Shown: positions 26,576-35,672, numbered from the stretch's first letter. The stretch is DNA of 64,000 bases from Algibacter sp045066735 (GCF_045066735.1 NZ_JBISHH010000007.1:1-64000); one strand, 5' to 3'. Notes: generated by a model from the letters alone, not told the origin. Numbers and translations are program-made.

Positions 26576-27254
26576 AAATATAACCGATGTGTTTTTCGAT
26601 TTAGATCATACGCTTTGGGATTTCGATAAAAACTCGGCGCTAACATTCGAAAGAATATTCGAAATTAACAACTTAGAAGTTGAAATAAATAAATTTCTAG
26701 ATATATATCTTCCTATAAATTTGAAATATTGGAAACTATATAGAGAAGATAAAGTTTCTAAGGAAACCTTGCGTTTTGGTAGATTAAATGAAGCCTTTTT
26801 AGCTTTAGAAGTAGAGGTTGGTCGGGATGTCATTGATAAATTATCAGATGATTATATCGACCATTTATCAAGCTTTAATCATTTGTTTGATAACACTTTT
26901 GAAATTCTAGATTATTTAAATAAAAACTATAATTTACATATAATAACCAATGGTTTCGATGAGGTTCAGCATAAAAAAATGGCAAAATCAAATATTTTAC
27001 ACTATTTTAAGACCGTTACAAATTCTGAAATGGTTGGTGTTAAAAAGCCAAACCCTGAAATTTTTAATTATGCTCTAGAATTGGCTAATGCTAAAGCGGC
27101 AACTAGTATCATGATTGGTGATAGTTTTGAAGCCGATATTCTTGGTGCAAAAAATATAGGTATGGATGTTATTTTCTTCGATGTAAATAATTTAATTTTA
27201 GAAGATGATACAAAACAAATAGATAACCTATTAAGCTTAAAAGAGTATTTATAA
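26565..27254 (+). CDS. HAD-family YjjG-type nucleotidase
   Basis: A 229-residue HAD hydrolase with motif I FFDLDHTLWDFDKN (nucleophile Asp near residue 11), motif II LHIITNGFDEVQ, a Lys in GVKKPNPEIFNYAL, and motif IV MIGDSFEADILGAKNIGMD. The motif I extension HTLWDFDKNS is characteristic of the YjjG subgroup, which dephosphorylates non-canonical pyrimidine nucleotides as a house-cleaning activity. Its start codon lies inside the end of the deacetylase-like gene, so translation is coupled. Confidence 0.87.
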   Translation: MKIKNITDVFFDLDHTLWDFDKNSALTFERIFEINNLEVEINKFLDIYLPINLKYWKLYREDKVSKETLRFGRLNEAFLALEVEVGRDVIDKLSDDYIDHLSSFNHLFDNTFEILDYLNKNYNLHIITNGFDEVQHKKMAKSNILHYFKTVTNSEMVGVKKPNPEIFNYALELANAKAATSIMIGDSFEADILGAKNIGMDVIFFDVNNLILEDDTKQIDNLLSLKEYL

Positions 27255-27299
27255 TAGCTCGATATACTAAGTCGTGTTTTAAAATCGTTGTGAATTGAT

Positions 27300-27857
27300 A
27301 TGATTAAAAGTATAACCAGTAAAATAATTTTATTACTCTGCATTGGTTTAATGGCTAGTTCTTGTACCGAAGCTATAGATTTCAATCAGGCCGATGATAT
27401 TATATTGGCGCCAGCATTGGAAGCAAGCCTTGTTTATTTTGATGAACCTGCAAGTCGTTTTGTTGATAATGGAGCAACTACTTCAAGCATTCAAGATTTT
27501 ATTTCTGTCGAGTTTTTTAACGATCAATTTATTGTTGATAATTTAGAAAAGGCTGAGTTTGTTTTCGAAACTCAAAATACAATAAATAGAACTTTTGAGT
27601 TGCAAGTAGACTTTTTAGATAGAGCTGGTAATTTACAACATAGCCTAACGGTAACAGAAGATGCAGCTCTAGATAATACAGATACTGCAACCGTCTATAC
27701 CGAAGTTTTTGAAGGTAATACGCTAATAGCTTTAAAGCGTACAGTAGCTATAGTTTTTACATTGCGTCTTTTACCCGGTGAAGCTATTGATGAAAATACG
27801 GCAGGTAGAATTCAATACAAATCGTACGCTGCATTTTATATTAATTTAAACAATTAG
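27300..27857 (+). CDS. Uncharacterised lipoprotein
   Basis: A 185-residue protein with a lipoprotein signal peptide (lipobox MASSC, Cys22). The mature part is beta-rich and acidic with no motif that I recognise. It is the first of a tight set: the DUF5723 outer-membrane protein starts 4 bp after its stop, and a third secreted protein overlaps that one by 4 bp. It probably sits on the outer membrane and works with the barrel protein. The YjjG-type gene ends 45 bp upstream and may share the transcript. Confidence 0.72.
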   Translation: MIKSITSKIILLLCIGLMASSCTEAIDFNQADDIILAPALEASLVYFDEPASRFVDNGATTSSIQDFISVEFFNDQFIVDNLEKAEFVFETQNTINRTFELQVDFLDRAGNLQHSLTVTEDAALDNTDTATVYTEVFEGNTLIALKRTVAIVFTLRLLPGEAIDENTAGRIQYKSYAAFYINLNN

Positions 27858-27861
27858 AGAA

Positions 27862-29274
27862 ATGCGGAAACTATTTTTAGTGTTTACATTACAATTATGT
27901 TTGTTTTCGTTTTCTCAAAACAAGCAATTACTCTATGGGTTTTCCGAAATTCCACAATCTTTATTACAGAATCCAGGAGGTCATGTAAAAAACGATTGGT
28001 ATGTAGGTATTCCATTGTTATCTCATTTTCATTTTAATTTTGGTGTATCAGGAAGTACGGTTTATGATGTTTTTGCCGACAATGATGTTGATTTTAATGT
28101 GAAGTTAAGAAATGCTGTAGATAGCATGGATCCAACCGATTTTTATGGATTTAATCAGCAATTAGAAATTTTTTCGGGTGGTTTTGCTTTTGGTAGTAGT
28201 TTTAATAAAAATGAATACATCAGCTTCGGAATGTATCAAGAATTAGATTTTCTACTTTATTTTCCAAAAGATTTTGCTGTTTTAGCTTTAGAAGGAAACC
28301 AAAGCAATATTAATAGATTATTTGATGCTAGTGATTTAAGTGTTGCTGCAGATGTGGTTTCGGTACTTCATGTAGGATATAATAAAAAGGTTGATGATAA
28401 ATTTACCTATGGTGTTAGAGGGAAAATTTACTCAAGTATAGCAAACGTTAGTTCCACTAAAAATAAAGGAAGCTTTGTTACTGTTCCCGGTGAAAATAAT
28501 GTTTACAATCATATTTTTGATTTAGACTTAGCGCTTCAAACTTCGGGGATTTCCAGTTTAATTGATGATGAAAATTCAGATGTATCGAATGATGTAAATA
28601 CATTAAAAAAACGTGTGCTATTTGGAGGAAATTTAGGTTTAGGTGTAGATGTAGGTTTTACATATCAATTAACCGACCAATGGAGTGTAGATGCTAGTTT
28701 ACTCGATTTAGGGTTTATTAGTCATACAAAAGATGTTGAAAATTACGCTATAAACGGAACGTATACTTACAATGGTATTAACCCACTTTTTTCTGCTGCT
28801 GATGATGGACAGACGGCCGATGATTATTGGAGTGAAATTGAAGAAGATTTTGAAGACATTTTTACAGTAGATACTACTGCGACTAAATATACCAAATGGC
28901 GACCAGTAAAGTTTAATGCATCTATAAATTATGCTTTTGGAAAAAAGCAAAGTGAAGATTGTAACTGTGCTGTAGATGAAGGTGATTATCTCAATGCGGT
29001 TGGGCTACAACTCTATGGTATTAGTAGGCCAAAACGACCTCAAATGGCTTTAACTGCTTATTATTACAGACGCATCTTTAATGGTTTACGATTTAAAGCT
29101 GCATATACCCTAGATTCTTACTCGTTTAATAATTTAGGGCTTGGTATGTCGGCTCATATTTGGGGCGCCAACTTTTATGTTATGGCCGATAATTTATTGC
29201 AATATAAAAATGTATATGATGCGCAAAGTGTATCTTTACAATTAGGATTTAATTATATATTTAATAAAAAATGA
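27862..29274 (+). CDS. DUF5723-family outer-membrane protein
   Basis: A 470-residue protein with a signal peptide (about 1-19) and aromatic-ended alternating strands throughout, as in FadL/PorV-like barrels. LLYGFSEIPQSLLQNPGG and the YVGIPLLSHFHFNFG repeat are typical of the DUF5723 family, common and uncharacterised in Flavobacteriia. Late strands (MALTAYYYRRIFNGLRFKAAY, GLGMSAHIWGANFYVMADN) resemble PorP/SprF endings, suggesting distant kinship with T9SS accessory barrels. It sits between a lipoprotein gene (4 bp gap) and a secreted-protein gene (4 bp overlap). Confidence 0.75.
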   Translation: MRKLFLVFTLQLCLFSFSQNKQLLYGFSEIPQSLLQNPGGHVKNDWYVGIPLLSHFHFNFGVSGSTVYDVFADNDVDFNVKLRNAVDSMDPTDFYGFNQQLEIFSGGFAFGSSFNKNEYISFGMYQELDFLLYFPKDFAVLALEGNQSNINRLFDASDLSVAADVVSVLHVGYNKKVDDKFTYGVRGKIYSSIANVSSTKNKGSFVTVPGENNVYNHIFDLDLALQTSGISSLIDDENSDVSNDVNTLKKRVLFGGNLGLGVDVGFTYQLTDQWSVDASLLDLGFISHTKDVENYAINGTYTYNGINPLFSAADDGQTADDYWSEIEEDFEDIFTVDTTATKYTKWRPVKFNASINYAFGKKQSEDCNCAVDEGDYLNAVGLQLYGISRPKRPQMALTAYYYRRIFNGLRFKAAYTLDSYSFNNLGLGMSAHIWGANFYVMADNLLQYKNVYDAQSVSLQLGFNYIFNKK

Positions 29275-30116
29275 AAACTAAATTTTTAACAACAATTTTT
29301 GCATGCATATTTATAGCAAGCGCATTCTCTCAAACTGAATTGAATAACTATAAATACGTTATCGTTTCTAAAAAGTTTGATTTTTTAAAATCGGCAAATC
29401 AATATCAATTGAATGAGTTGTCAAAGTTTTTATTAAATAAGTATGGTTTTGAGGCATTAATAGAAGGAGAGTCATATCCTGAAGATTTAGCTAGGAATAG
29501 ATGTTTAGCTTTAGATGCTGATGTTTTAAAAGAACCTGGCATGTTTAAAACTAAGTTGAAAGTAGAACTTACAGATTGTAATGATAAACTTGTGTACACT
29601 TCGGGTATAGGCGAGAGTCGTGAAAAGGAATATCAAAAATCTTATACAGAGGCTGTTCGTGCAGCTTTTTCTTCATTCGAAAACTTAGGATATAAGTATG
29701 AGCCAAAGTCGGGAAGTATGGTTACTTCAACATCTCAGGTTGCTGCTGCTACACCAAGTACATCAAAAGAAATAGAAAAGTTAAAGGAAGAAATTAAATC
29801 TCTTAAAGAAGAAAAAGTTGTTGCTGTTGTAAAAGAGAAAGAAACTCCAGTAGAAGTACCAGTGGCTATAACAGAGCAGGTAACTATAAAAGAAGTAGGA
29901 GTGGCAGGTATTTTATATGCGCAACCCATTAAAAACGGTTTTCAACTAGTAGATAGCTCTCCAAAAGTGCTTTACCGTATGCACAGTACGCAAATGAGCA
30001 ATGTGTTTTTAGTAGAAAACAAATCGGCTATTATCTTTAAAAAAGATAATAAATGGTATTTAGAACAATATGAGAATGGAACTTTAAAATTAGAAACTTT
30101 AAATATTAAGTTTTAA
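29271..30116 (+). CDS. Uncharacterised secreted protein with central coiled coil
   Basis: A 281-residue protein with a signal peptide (about 1-20). The N-terminal domain (20-145) includes KYVIVSKKFDFLKSANQYQ and YTSGIGESREKEYQKSYTEAVRAAF. A Ser/Thr linker leads to a short Lys/Glu coiled coil (about 165-190), and the C-terminal domain (about 205-281) is beta-rich. I recall similar N-termini in flavobacterial proteins of unknown function beside DUF5723 genes. Overlap with the upstream gene by ATGA indicates coupling. It is likely a periplasmic partner of the barrel. It ends before a strong terminator. Confidence 0.68.
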   Translation: MKTKFLTTIFACIFIASAFSQTELNNYKYVIVSKKFDFLKSANQYQLNELSKFLLNKYGFEALIEGESYPEDLARNRCLALDADVLKEPGMFKTKLKVELTDCNDKLVYTSGIGESREKEYQKSYTEAVRAAFSSFENLGYKYEPKSGSMVTSTSQVAAATPSTSKEIEKLKEEIKSLKEEKVVAVVKEKETPVEVPVAITEQVTIKEVGVAGILYAQPIKNGFQLVDSSPKVLYRMHSTQMSNVFLVENKSAIIFKKDNKWYLEQYENGTLKLETLNIKF

Positions 30117-30168
30117 AAACTCTAGTATATTTATTTTCTATAATAGGTTAGCATTAACCCATGAAAAT

Positions 30169-30210
30169 AAAAACAGGAATAATATTTTATAAAATATTAT
30201 TCCTGTTTTT
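30169..30210 (+). terminator. Terminator of the lipoprotein-DUF5723 operon
   Basis: A near-perfect stem AAAAACAGGAATAATATTTT / AAAATATTATTCCTGTTTTT with a short central loop. Confidence 0.85.
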
Positions 30211-30269
30211 ATTTAGTAATATTTTTTAATTTCAAAGTTCAATTTTATTTAAAAAATTAAACAAAAACA

Positions 30270-30701
30270 ATGAAAACTTTATTTACCGCATTTCTTTTTC
30301 TCTGTTGTTTTAATGCTATTTCTCAAGAGGATAAACCAAGAGAGGTTAGCTTTGCTATAAAAGAAGAGAAGGCTATATTTCCTGGTTGTGAAAAAATGGG
30401 AACAAGTTATAAACGAGAGGAGTGTACAAATCGAAAAATTTATGAATTTATCGGTAAACACATTGATCCTGAGATTGCTGTAAAGTTAGGGTTGAAAGGA
30501 AAACACCGTGTTAAAGTCGCTATTACTATTGATAGAAAAGGAGAGATTTCTAAATTAGAATCAAATTCTGACAACAAGAAAATAACCAAAGCCATCAAAA
30601 AAACATTTAAAAAATTCCCTACCATGATCCCTTATAAAACTAGAGGTATGCCCTCATCGACGCGGTTAATTCTTCCAATAACCTTCATGGGGATATCGTA
30701 A
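30270..30701 (+). CDS. Small secreted protein with TonB C-terminal-like domain
   Basis: A 143-residue protein with a signal peptide (about 1-18) and the remnant of a TonB energy-transducer C-terminal domain: AIFPGCEKMG...REECTNRKIYEFI, then KVAITIDRKGEISKLES. This FPGC...C block followed by a beta-alpha-beta unit is found in many Bacteroidota TonB-like proteins. It lacks the N-terminal membrane anchor and proline-rich linker of a working TonB, so it is more likely a periplasmic/secreted domain protein. It stands alone between two terminators. Confidence 0.68.
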   Translation: MKTLFTAFLFLCCFNAISQEDKPREVSFAIKEEKAIFPGCEKMGTSYKREECTNRKIYEFIGKHIDPEIAVKLGLKGKHRVKVAITIDRKGEISKLESNSDNKKITKAIKKTFKKFPTMIPYKTRGMPSSTRLILPITFMGIS

Positions 30702-30802
30702 GATTTCAGAACAACATCGAGATAAAAGTCTTGTTTTGGTGCTATTAAATTTAATGAGGCTTAGCCGAAAAAAAACAAGTAAACTTTACTAATAATATAT
30801 AG

Positions 30803-30836
30803 TCCTGCTGGCTTTTATAATCTGGCAGGATTTTTT
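30803..30836 (+). terminator. Terminator after the TonB-C-like gene
   Basis: Stem TCCTGC / GCAGGA is followed by six T, 100 bp after the stop codon. Confidence 0.65.
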
Positions 30837-30850
30837 CTTTAGAACCGTTT

Positions 30851-32128
30851 TTAATAACCGTATTTATCCTTCCAGCGTTGCTTTAAAAAGTCGCGATGTG
30901 CGTTTTCTCTAGCATTATTTCCAGGTTCGTAAAGCTTTGTGTTTTCAATTTCCTTAGGTAGAAATTCTTGCTCAGCAAAGTTGTTTTTGTAGTTGTGTGC
31001 ATATTTGTAATTATCACCATAACCAAGCTCTTTCATAAGTTTTGTAGGTGCATTTCTAAGTTCTATCGGTACACCTAAATCGCCGGTTTGTTTTACTAAT
31101 TGTTGTGCATTTCCAATAGCCATATAAGCCGCATTACTCTTTGGAGAACACGCTAAATAAGTAGCGCACTGGCTAAGTATAATTCTAGATTCCGGATGCC
31201 CAATAGTACTCACAGCTTGGAAGGTATTGTTAGCAATAACCAATGCCGTAGGGTTTGCATTTCCAATATCTTCAGATGCCGAAATCAACAAACGTCTCGC
31301 AATAAATTTAACATCTTCACCACCTTCAATCATGCGCGCCAACCAGTATACAGCGCCATTTGGATCGCTGCCTCTAATGGATTTTATAAAAGCCGAAATA
31401 ATATCGTAATGCTGTTCGCCTGTTTTGTCATAGCGCGCCGTATTGTTTTGTACACGTTCCAATACAGCCTCGTCGGTTATTACTATTTTATCTTCACCAA
31501 AGCTATTCACCAGCAATTCAAAAACGTTTAATAATTTACGACCATCACCCCCCGAAATTCTTAATAAGGCATTTGTTTCTTTTAAAGTGATCTTTTTTTG
31601 AGATAGAACTTCGTCATTTTCAATAGCACGCTTCAGCAACGTTTCTAAATCTATTTTATCAAAAGCATTCAGAATATAAACTTGGCAACGTGATAAAAGA
31701 GCAGGAATTACCTCAAAGCTTGGATTTTCTGTAGTAGCACCAATCAGCGTAATCCAACCCTTTTCAACAGCTTGTAAAAGCGAATCCTGTTGCGATTTGC
31801 TAAACCTATGTATTTCATCAATAAATAAAATAGGGTTTTTGGTGGTAAACAATCCACCGCTTTGTTTGGCTTTATCAATAACATCACGAATATCTTTAAC
31901 GCCAGAATTTATTGCACTCAATGTGTAAAATGGTCGCCCAGATTCCGATGCAATAATGTTTGCCAACGTAGTTTTTCCAGTTCCCGGAGGTCCCCAAAAT
32001 AACATAGACGGAATTAATCCTTGTTTTATATGCTGCGTAAGTGCTCCATTTTTGCCCACCAAATGTGTCTGACTAACGTAGTCTTCTAAAGTTCTTGGGC
32101 GTAATCGTTCTGCTAAAGGTGCGTTCAT
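30851..32128 (-). CDS. rarA: Replication-associated recombination protein RarA (MgsA) AAA+ ATPase
   Basis: A 425-residue AAA+ protein of the usual RarA size. It begins MNAPLAERLRPRTLEDYV and has Walker A FWGPPGTGKTTLA, Walker B ILFIDEIHRF, sensor 1 LIGATTENPSFEV and the C-terminal RarA/MgsA domain (KSIRGSDPNGAVYWLARMIEGGED, RRLLISASEDIGNANP, LAMIxYxAC-like CATYLACSPKSNAAY). It acts at stalled replication forks with SSB. The ATG at 32128 is preferred over the frame extension to 32176, because homologues begin just before LAERxRP. Confidence 0.95.
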   Translation of the reverse strand: MNAPLAERLRPRTLEDYVSQTHLVGKNGALTQHIKQGLIPSMLFWGPPGTGKTTLANIIASESGRPFYTLSAINSGVKDIRDVIDKAKQSGGLFTTKNPILFIDEIHRFSKSQQDSLLQAVEKGWITLIGATTENPSFEVIPALLSRCQVYILNAFDKIDLETLLKRAIENDEVLSQKKITLKETNALLRISGGDGRKLLNVFELLVNSFGEDKIVITDEAVLERVQNNTARYDKTGEQHYDIISAFIKSIRGSDPNGAVYWLARMIEGGEDVKFIARRLLISASEDIGNANPTALVIANNTFQAVSTIGHPESRIILSQCATYLACSPKSNAAYMAIGNAQQLVKQTGDLGVPIELRNAPTKLMKELGYGDNYKYAHNYKNNFAEQEFLPKEIENTKLYEPGNNARENAHRDFLKQRWKDKYGY

Positions 32129-32194
32129 AAATGTAAAATTAAAGTAAATTCTTGTCAAATTAGAATACTTCAACATCCAATTTCTAGTTATTTT

Positions 32195-32279
32195 GGGCGT
32201 GCCCTCTAAAGGGTCGGGCTATCACTACTCGCTCCTCCTAAGGTCGGGAGCTCAAACAGGCCGTTCTATCCCTCAAGCG
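32195..32279 (-). repeat. Intergenic repeat element, copy D (short, reverse orientation)
   Basis: Read on the minus strand it runs GAGGGATAGAACGGCCTGTT ... GAGTAGTGATAGCCCGACCC and GGGCACGCCC. The same end modules as the other copies are separated by a much shorter centre. It shares AACGGC-x-TGTTTGA and GAGTAGTGA-x-AGCCCGACCC with copy C. It lies between the divergent rarA and rhomboid genes, about 65 bp from each start. Confidence 0.75.
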
Positions 32280-32335
32280 GGCTAATCTGCCAATTTAGCA
32301 CATTTTATAAACTTGGATAACTATTTGTTATATTC

Positions 32336-33076
32336 ATGCTAATGAAAGAGCACGAACATTTTAAATTCTCACCAGGAGTCATTGTATACCCCGTATTTTT
32401 TGTGCTTACTATTTGGTTGGTTTTTTGGTTCGAGGTTCGTTTCGGGTATAATTTAAGTAAGTATGGTATTTATCCACAAACTTTAAACGGACTTAGAGGT
32501 ATTATTTTTAGTCCGTTTTTACATGGTAACATCGATCATATTTATCACAATACTATTCCTCTGTTTGTATTATCTACTGCGCTCTTTTATTTTTATAGAC
32601 CAATAGCGTGGCGTGTTATTGTCTTTGGGATTTTAATCTCGGGGTTTTTAACATGGTGTATTGGGCGTCCATCTTACCATATTGGAGCTAGCGGGCTCAT
32701 TTATGTTTTAGTAAGTTTTACTTTTTTTAAAGGCGTTTTTGCAAAACATTACCGGCTTATTGCCTTATCGCTTTTAGTTATTTTTCTGTACGGTAGCATG
32801 ATTTGGTATACATTCCCGATAGAAGAAGGAATTTCTTGGGAAGGTCACCTTTCGGGGTTAATAACAGGGTTAGTTTTTGCACTTTTCTTTAGAAAAGAAA
32901 TAGCAAAACCTAAAAAATATGCATGGGAACAAGACAATTTCAATGAAGAGAATGATCCGTTTTTACAACATTTTGATGAAAACGGAAATTTTATAGAAAC
33001 TCAAGAAGACCCAGAAGTAGAAGAGGAGCTAGAGCCACTTTCCATTAAGTACATTTTTAAAGAAAATAAGGAGTAA
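32336..33076 (+). CDS. Rhomboid-family intramembrane serine protease
   Basis: A 246-residue membrane protein with about six transmembrane helices and a charged cytoplasmic tail (last 60 residues, Glu-rich). The catalytic serine is in HIGASGLIYVL, the catalytic histidine in WEGHLSGLITG, and the HxxxN motif of rhomboids in DHIYHNTIPL. It should cleave transmembrane substrates in the plane of the inner membrane. Two in-frame ATGs (32336 and 32342) are equally possible starts. Confidence 0.9.
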   Translation: MLMKEHEHFKFSPGVIVYPVFFVLTIWLVFWFEVRFGYNLSKYGIYPQTLNGLRGIIFSPFLHGNIDHIYHNTIPLFVLSTALFYFYRPIAWRVIVFGILISGFLTWCIGRPSYHIGASGLIYVLVSFTFFKGVFAKHYRLIALSLLVIFLYGSMIWYTFPIEEGISWEGHLSGLITGLVFALFFRKEIAKPKKYAWEQDNFNEENDPFLQHFDENGNFIETQEDPEVEEELEPLSIKYIFKENKE

Positions 33077-33097
33077 TGGACAGTCTTAATATTAATA

Positions 33098-33583
33098 CTA
33101 AGCGTTTTTTTCAGCGGCACTAATAAGTTTTAGTGCAGTCTTGGCTAGTCCACTCTCTGGAAATTCTATTAGTGTTTTTTCGTAATAAAGTTTAGATTGT
33201 TTTCCATTTCCAATTTGTCCATAGCAAAAACCAATATTTGCTAGAGCCATTTCTCTGTAAGCTATTCTGGAAGGACTTAATAGAGTGATAATACGATATT
33301 TATCAAGCCACTCATGTTTTTTAAAGAAGGCATAACTTTTTTCAAAATAAGGTATAGCATCTTCAAATTTTTCTAATTTGGTTTTTTTAACACCTTTTCG
33401 ATGATCTCTAGGAATAAGGTTTTTTAAAGAATATGAAATAAGAAAATAGGTTAGGGCACCATAGAAAATGGCGTTTTCAGAATGGAATACATACCAAATA
33501 AGCATAAATACGCCTATTATTAATAAATGAATTGCAGATGAAACCCAGTTCGTCTGTTTAATTATCGGTGTTTTAGAGCTCAT
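33098..33583 (-). CDS. TPR-like membrane protein
   Basis: A 161-residue protein. Two close hydrophobic helices (about 14-32 and 37-52) form a membrane hairpin. A helical C-terminal domain (about 65-155) has TPR character (EDAIPYFEKSYAFFKKHEW, REMALANIGFCYGQIGNGKQSKLYYEKTLIEFPES). Function is unknown; TPRs usually mediate protein contacts. It starts 16 bp after the rlmB stop and is likely cotranscribed with it. It converges with the rhomboid gene. Confidence 0.72.
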   Translation of the reverse strand: MSSKTPIIKQTNWVSSAIHLLIIGVFMLIWYVFHSENAIFYGALTYFLISYSLKNLIPRDHRKGVKKTKLEKFEDAIPYFEKSYAFFKKHEWLDKYRIITLLSPSRIAYREMALANIGFCYGQIGNGKQSKLYYEKTLIEFPESGLAKTALKLISAAEKNA

Positions 33584-33598
33584 TAAAATAAAATAGTT

Positions 33599-34339
33599 CT
33601 ATTTTACCATTCTTTGCCTCACAGCTTCATATAAAAAAGCACCACACGCAACAGAAACGTTCAACGATTCAATTTCACCTAATAAGGGTAATTTAGCCTT
33701 TGCATCTACAACTTTTAAAGTCGATGGATTAATTCCTCTGCCTTCCGATCCCATGATAATAGCACAAGGTTCTACAAAAGACACATCGTAAAGCGTATCA
33801 TTTGTTTTTTCGGTTGCAGCTATCACTTTTATGTCTGACGCTTGCATATAAAATACAGCATCTTTAATGTGATCTACTTTACAAATTGGAATTTTAAAAA
33901 CAGCGCCAGCACTGGTTTTTATGGTATCGCCATTTACTGGAGCTCCACCTTTTTTCTGAATAATAATACCATTAACACCAGTACATTCTGCAGTACGGAT
34001 AATAGCTCCAAAATTACGAACATCACTTATTTGATCTAGTAGCAGGAAAAGCGGGGTTTTCCCCGATTCTATAACCTCGGTAATTAAAGTTTCCATATCC
34101 TGAAACTCTATTGGAGATATTTGAGCAACAGCTCCTTGGTGATTACCTTTGGTTAATCTATTCAGTTTTTCTACAGGAACATAAGATTTGTTAACCGATT
34201 TTTTACTTAATAAAGATTCTAACTCATTAAATAAATCGCCATCCAACCCTTTTTGAAGAAATACTTTATCAATCGTTTCGCCAGCATTTATAGCTTCTAT
34301 AATGGCTCTAATACCAAAAATTTGTGTTTGTTCTTGCAT
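33599..34339 (-). CDS. rlmB: 23S rRNA (guanosine-2'-O)-methyltransferase RlmB
   Basis: A 246-residue SPOUT enzyme. The N-terminal domain starts QIFGIRAIIEAINAGETIDKV with QGAVAQISPI, and the three knot motifs are LDQISDVRNFGAIIRTAE, AIIMGSEGRGI and LPLLGEIESLNVSVACGAFLYE. This is the RlmB/TrmH group 3 pattern (ILxxG at the start, N-F/L-GAIIRTA), so methylation of G2251 (E. coli numbering) of 23S rRNA is the likely activity. Confidence 0.92.
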   Translation of the reverse strand: MQEQTQIFGIRAIIEAINAGETIDKVFLQKGLDGDLFNELESLLSKKSVNKSYVPVEKLNRLTKGNHQGAVAQISPIEFQDMETLITEVIESGKTPLFLLLDQISDVRNFGAIIRTAECTGVNGIIIQKKGGAPVNGDTIKTSAGAVFKIPICKVDHIKDAVFYMQASDIKVIAATEKTNDTLYDVSFVEPCAIIMGSEGRGINPSTLKVVDAKAKLPLLGEIESLNVSVACGAFLYEAVRQRMVK

Positions 34340-34465
34340 GCTGCAAAGGTATAAAAAAAGCAGTCTTAAATAGTACGAGTTTTATAAATCATTCTTTTAA
34401 AATAGAAAAGAGTGAAAGTAAATGTTAAAGAAAGTGAAAAAGGTAATTTCAACTTTAGTTTTTTG

Positions 34466-34473
34466 TAATTTTG
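34466..34473 (+). promoter_or_regulatory. Candidate metal-operon promoter, -7 box TAATTTTG
   Basis: TAATTTTG ends 4 bp before the GTG start used by homologues. Transcription starting about 7 nt downstream would leave that GTG at or before the mRNA end, favouring either a leaderless start or the ATG at 34517. Confidence 0.35.
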
Positions 34474-34477
34474 TATC

Positions 34478-34882
34478 GTGATAATAACAGTTTTACATAA
34501 AGGCTTCGCTGTACTAATGACTTTTTTAGTATTGTTTTCAACAGTATCTTTTACTATTGAAAAGCATTTTTGTGGAGATGTTTTAATTGATGTTTCTGTG
34601 TTTTCTGAAGCTCAAAAATGCGGTATGGATACCGATAATGCAATGCTTAAAAGTAAAAGTTGCTGTAAAGATGAGGTTGATGTTGTAAAAGGACAGAGTG
34701 AACTTAAATTTTCATCTTTTGATGATTTGGATTTTATTCATCAGCAAATTATCACGGCTTTTACTTATACTTTTATTAATCTTTTTGAAGGCTTAGAACA
34801 GCGAGTTATTCCGCATAAAGATTATTCTCCACCTAATTTGGTTGCTGATATTTTGGTGCTAGACCAAGTTTTTATTATTTGA
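34478..34882 (+). CDS. HYC_CC_PP family protein
   Basis: A 134-residue protein with a hydrophobic N-terminus (signal peptide or anchor, about 5-27). The family's name motifs are visible: EKHFCGDVL (HYC site, here HFC), KSKSCCKDE (CC) and YSPPNLV (PP). Such proteins are found in Bacteroidota beside TonB receptors and HMA-domain proteins and are suspected metal-handling factors. Cysteines in a reactive pair and the neighbours suggest copper or a similar soft metal. The start is GTG at 34478, matching homologue N-termini (xxxLHK); an ATG at 34517 would still leave a signal sequence. Confidence 0.75.
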   Translation: MIITVLHKGFAVLMTFLVLFSTVSFTIEKHFCGDVLIDVSVFSEAQKCGMDTDNAMLKSKSCCKDEVDVVKGQSELKFSSFDDLDFIHQQIITAFTYTFINLFEGLEQRVIPHKDYSPPNLVADILVLDQVFII

Positions 34883-34958
34883 TAAAGTAGTTTATTGTTT
34901 TTTCCGCGAAAGCGTAAATTTCAACATGTTCTAATTTTACTCAAATAAATTTCTAAAA

Positions 34959-35672
34959 ATGATACATACATATAATGTTGCAGGTATGACTTGCAATGGC
35001 TGCCGTACCTCGGTAGAAGAGAAGCTTAATGCTATGCCTTTGGTTAAAAAGGCTGCGGTTACACTAGAAAATTCTGAAGCCGTAATTGAAATGCATAGCC
35101 ATATTCCTTTAGAAAACTTCCAAAACGTATTATCTAATAAATATACCATTGTTAAAAGTGAGGCAAATAATGCTGGCATAGTGGCTACGGAACAATCTGA
35201 GCTAAAACAACTGTTTCCGTTGTTTTTAATTTTCGGATACATTTCTGTTGCAGCCTTATTATTGAATACTTCGCCATGGAATGTTACCGGTTTTATGCTC
35301 GATTTTATGGGCTTGTTTTATGTGGTATTTAGCTTTTTTAAATTACTGGATTTAAAAGGCTTTCCGGAGAGTTTTAAAATGTACGATCCGCTTGCAAAGG
35401 CGATACCTAGTTATGGTTGGATATATCCATTTATTGAAGTTGTTTTAGGTATTATGTTTTTAATGCGAATAGAGGTTATGTTGGCATTAGTTGCAACATT
35501 GGTAATTTTAGGCATCACTACAATTGGCGTTGTAAAAACGCTTTTAGATAAAAAATCTATTCAATGTGCGTGTTTGGGAACAGCTTTAAAATTGCCCATG
35601 ACCAAAGCCACTTTTATTGAAAATAGTATCATGATTATTATGGCAATTACTATGCTAGTTATGTCTTGGTAA
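34959..35672 (+). CDS. HMA domain fused to MauE/DoxX-like membrane domain
   Basis: A 237-residue protein. The N-terminal heavy-metal-associated domain (residues 1-66) carries the metal site GMTCNGCRTSVEEKL. Four hydrophobic helices of a MauE/DoxX-like unit follow (about 85-237), with a cysteine pair in IQCACLGT on the third loop, as seen in MauE-type proteins. The fusion suggests transfer of a Cys-bound metal or of reducing power across the inner membrane. It lies between the HYC_CC_PP gene and a TonB receptor whose longest frame overlaps its end, so one operon is likely. Confidence 0.82.
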   Translation: MIHTYNVAGMTCNGCRTSVEEKLNAMPLVKKAAVTLENSEAVIEMHSHIPLENFQNVLSNKYTIVKSEANNAGIVATEQSELKQLFPLFLIFGYISVAALLLNTSPWNVTGFMLDFMGLFYVVFSFFKLLDLKGFPESFKMYDPLAKAIPSYGWIYPFIEVVLGIMFLMRIEVMLALVATLVILGITTIGVVKTLLDKKSIQCACLGTALKLPMTKATFIENSIMIIMAITMLVMSW

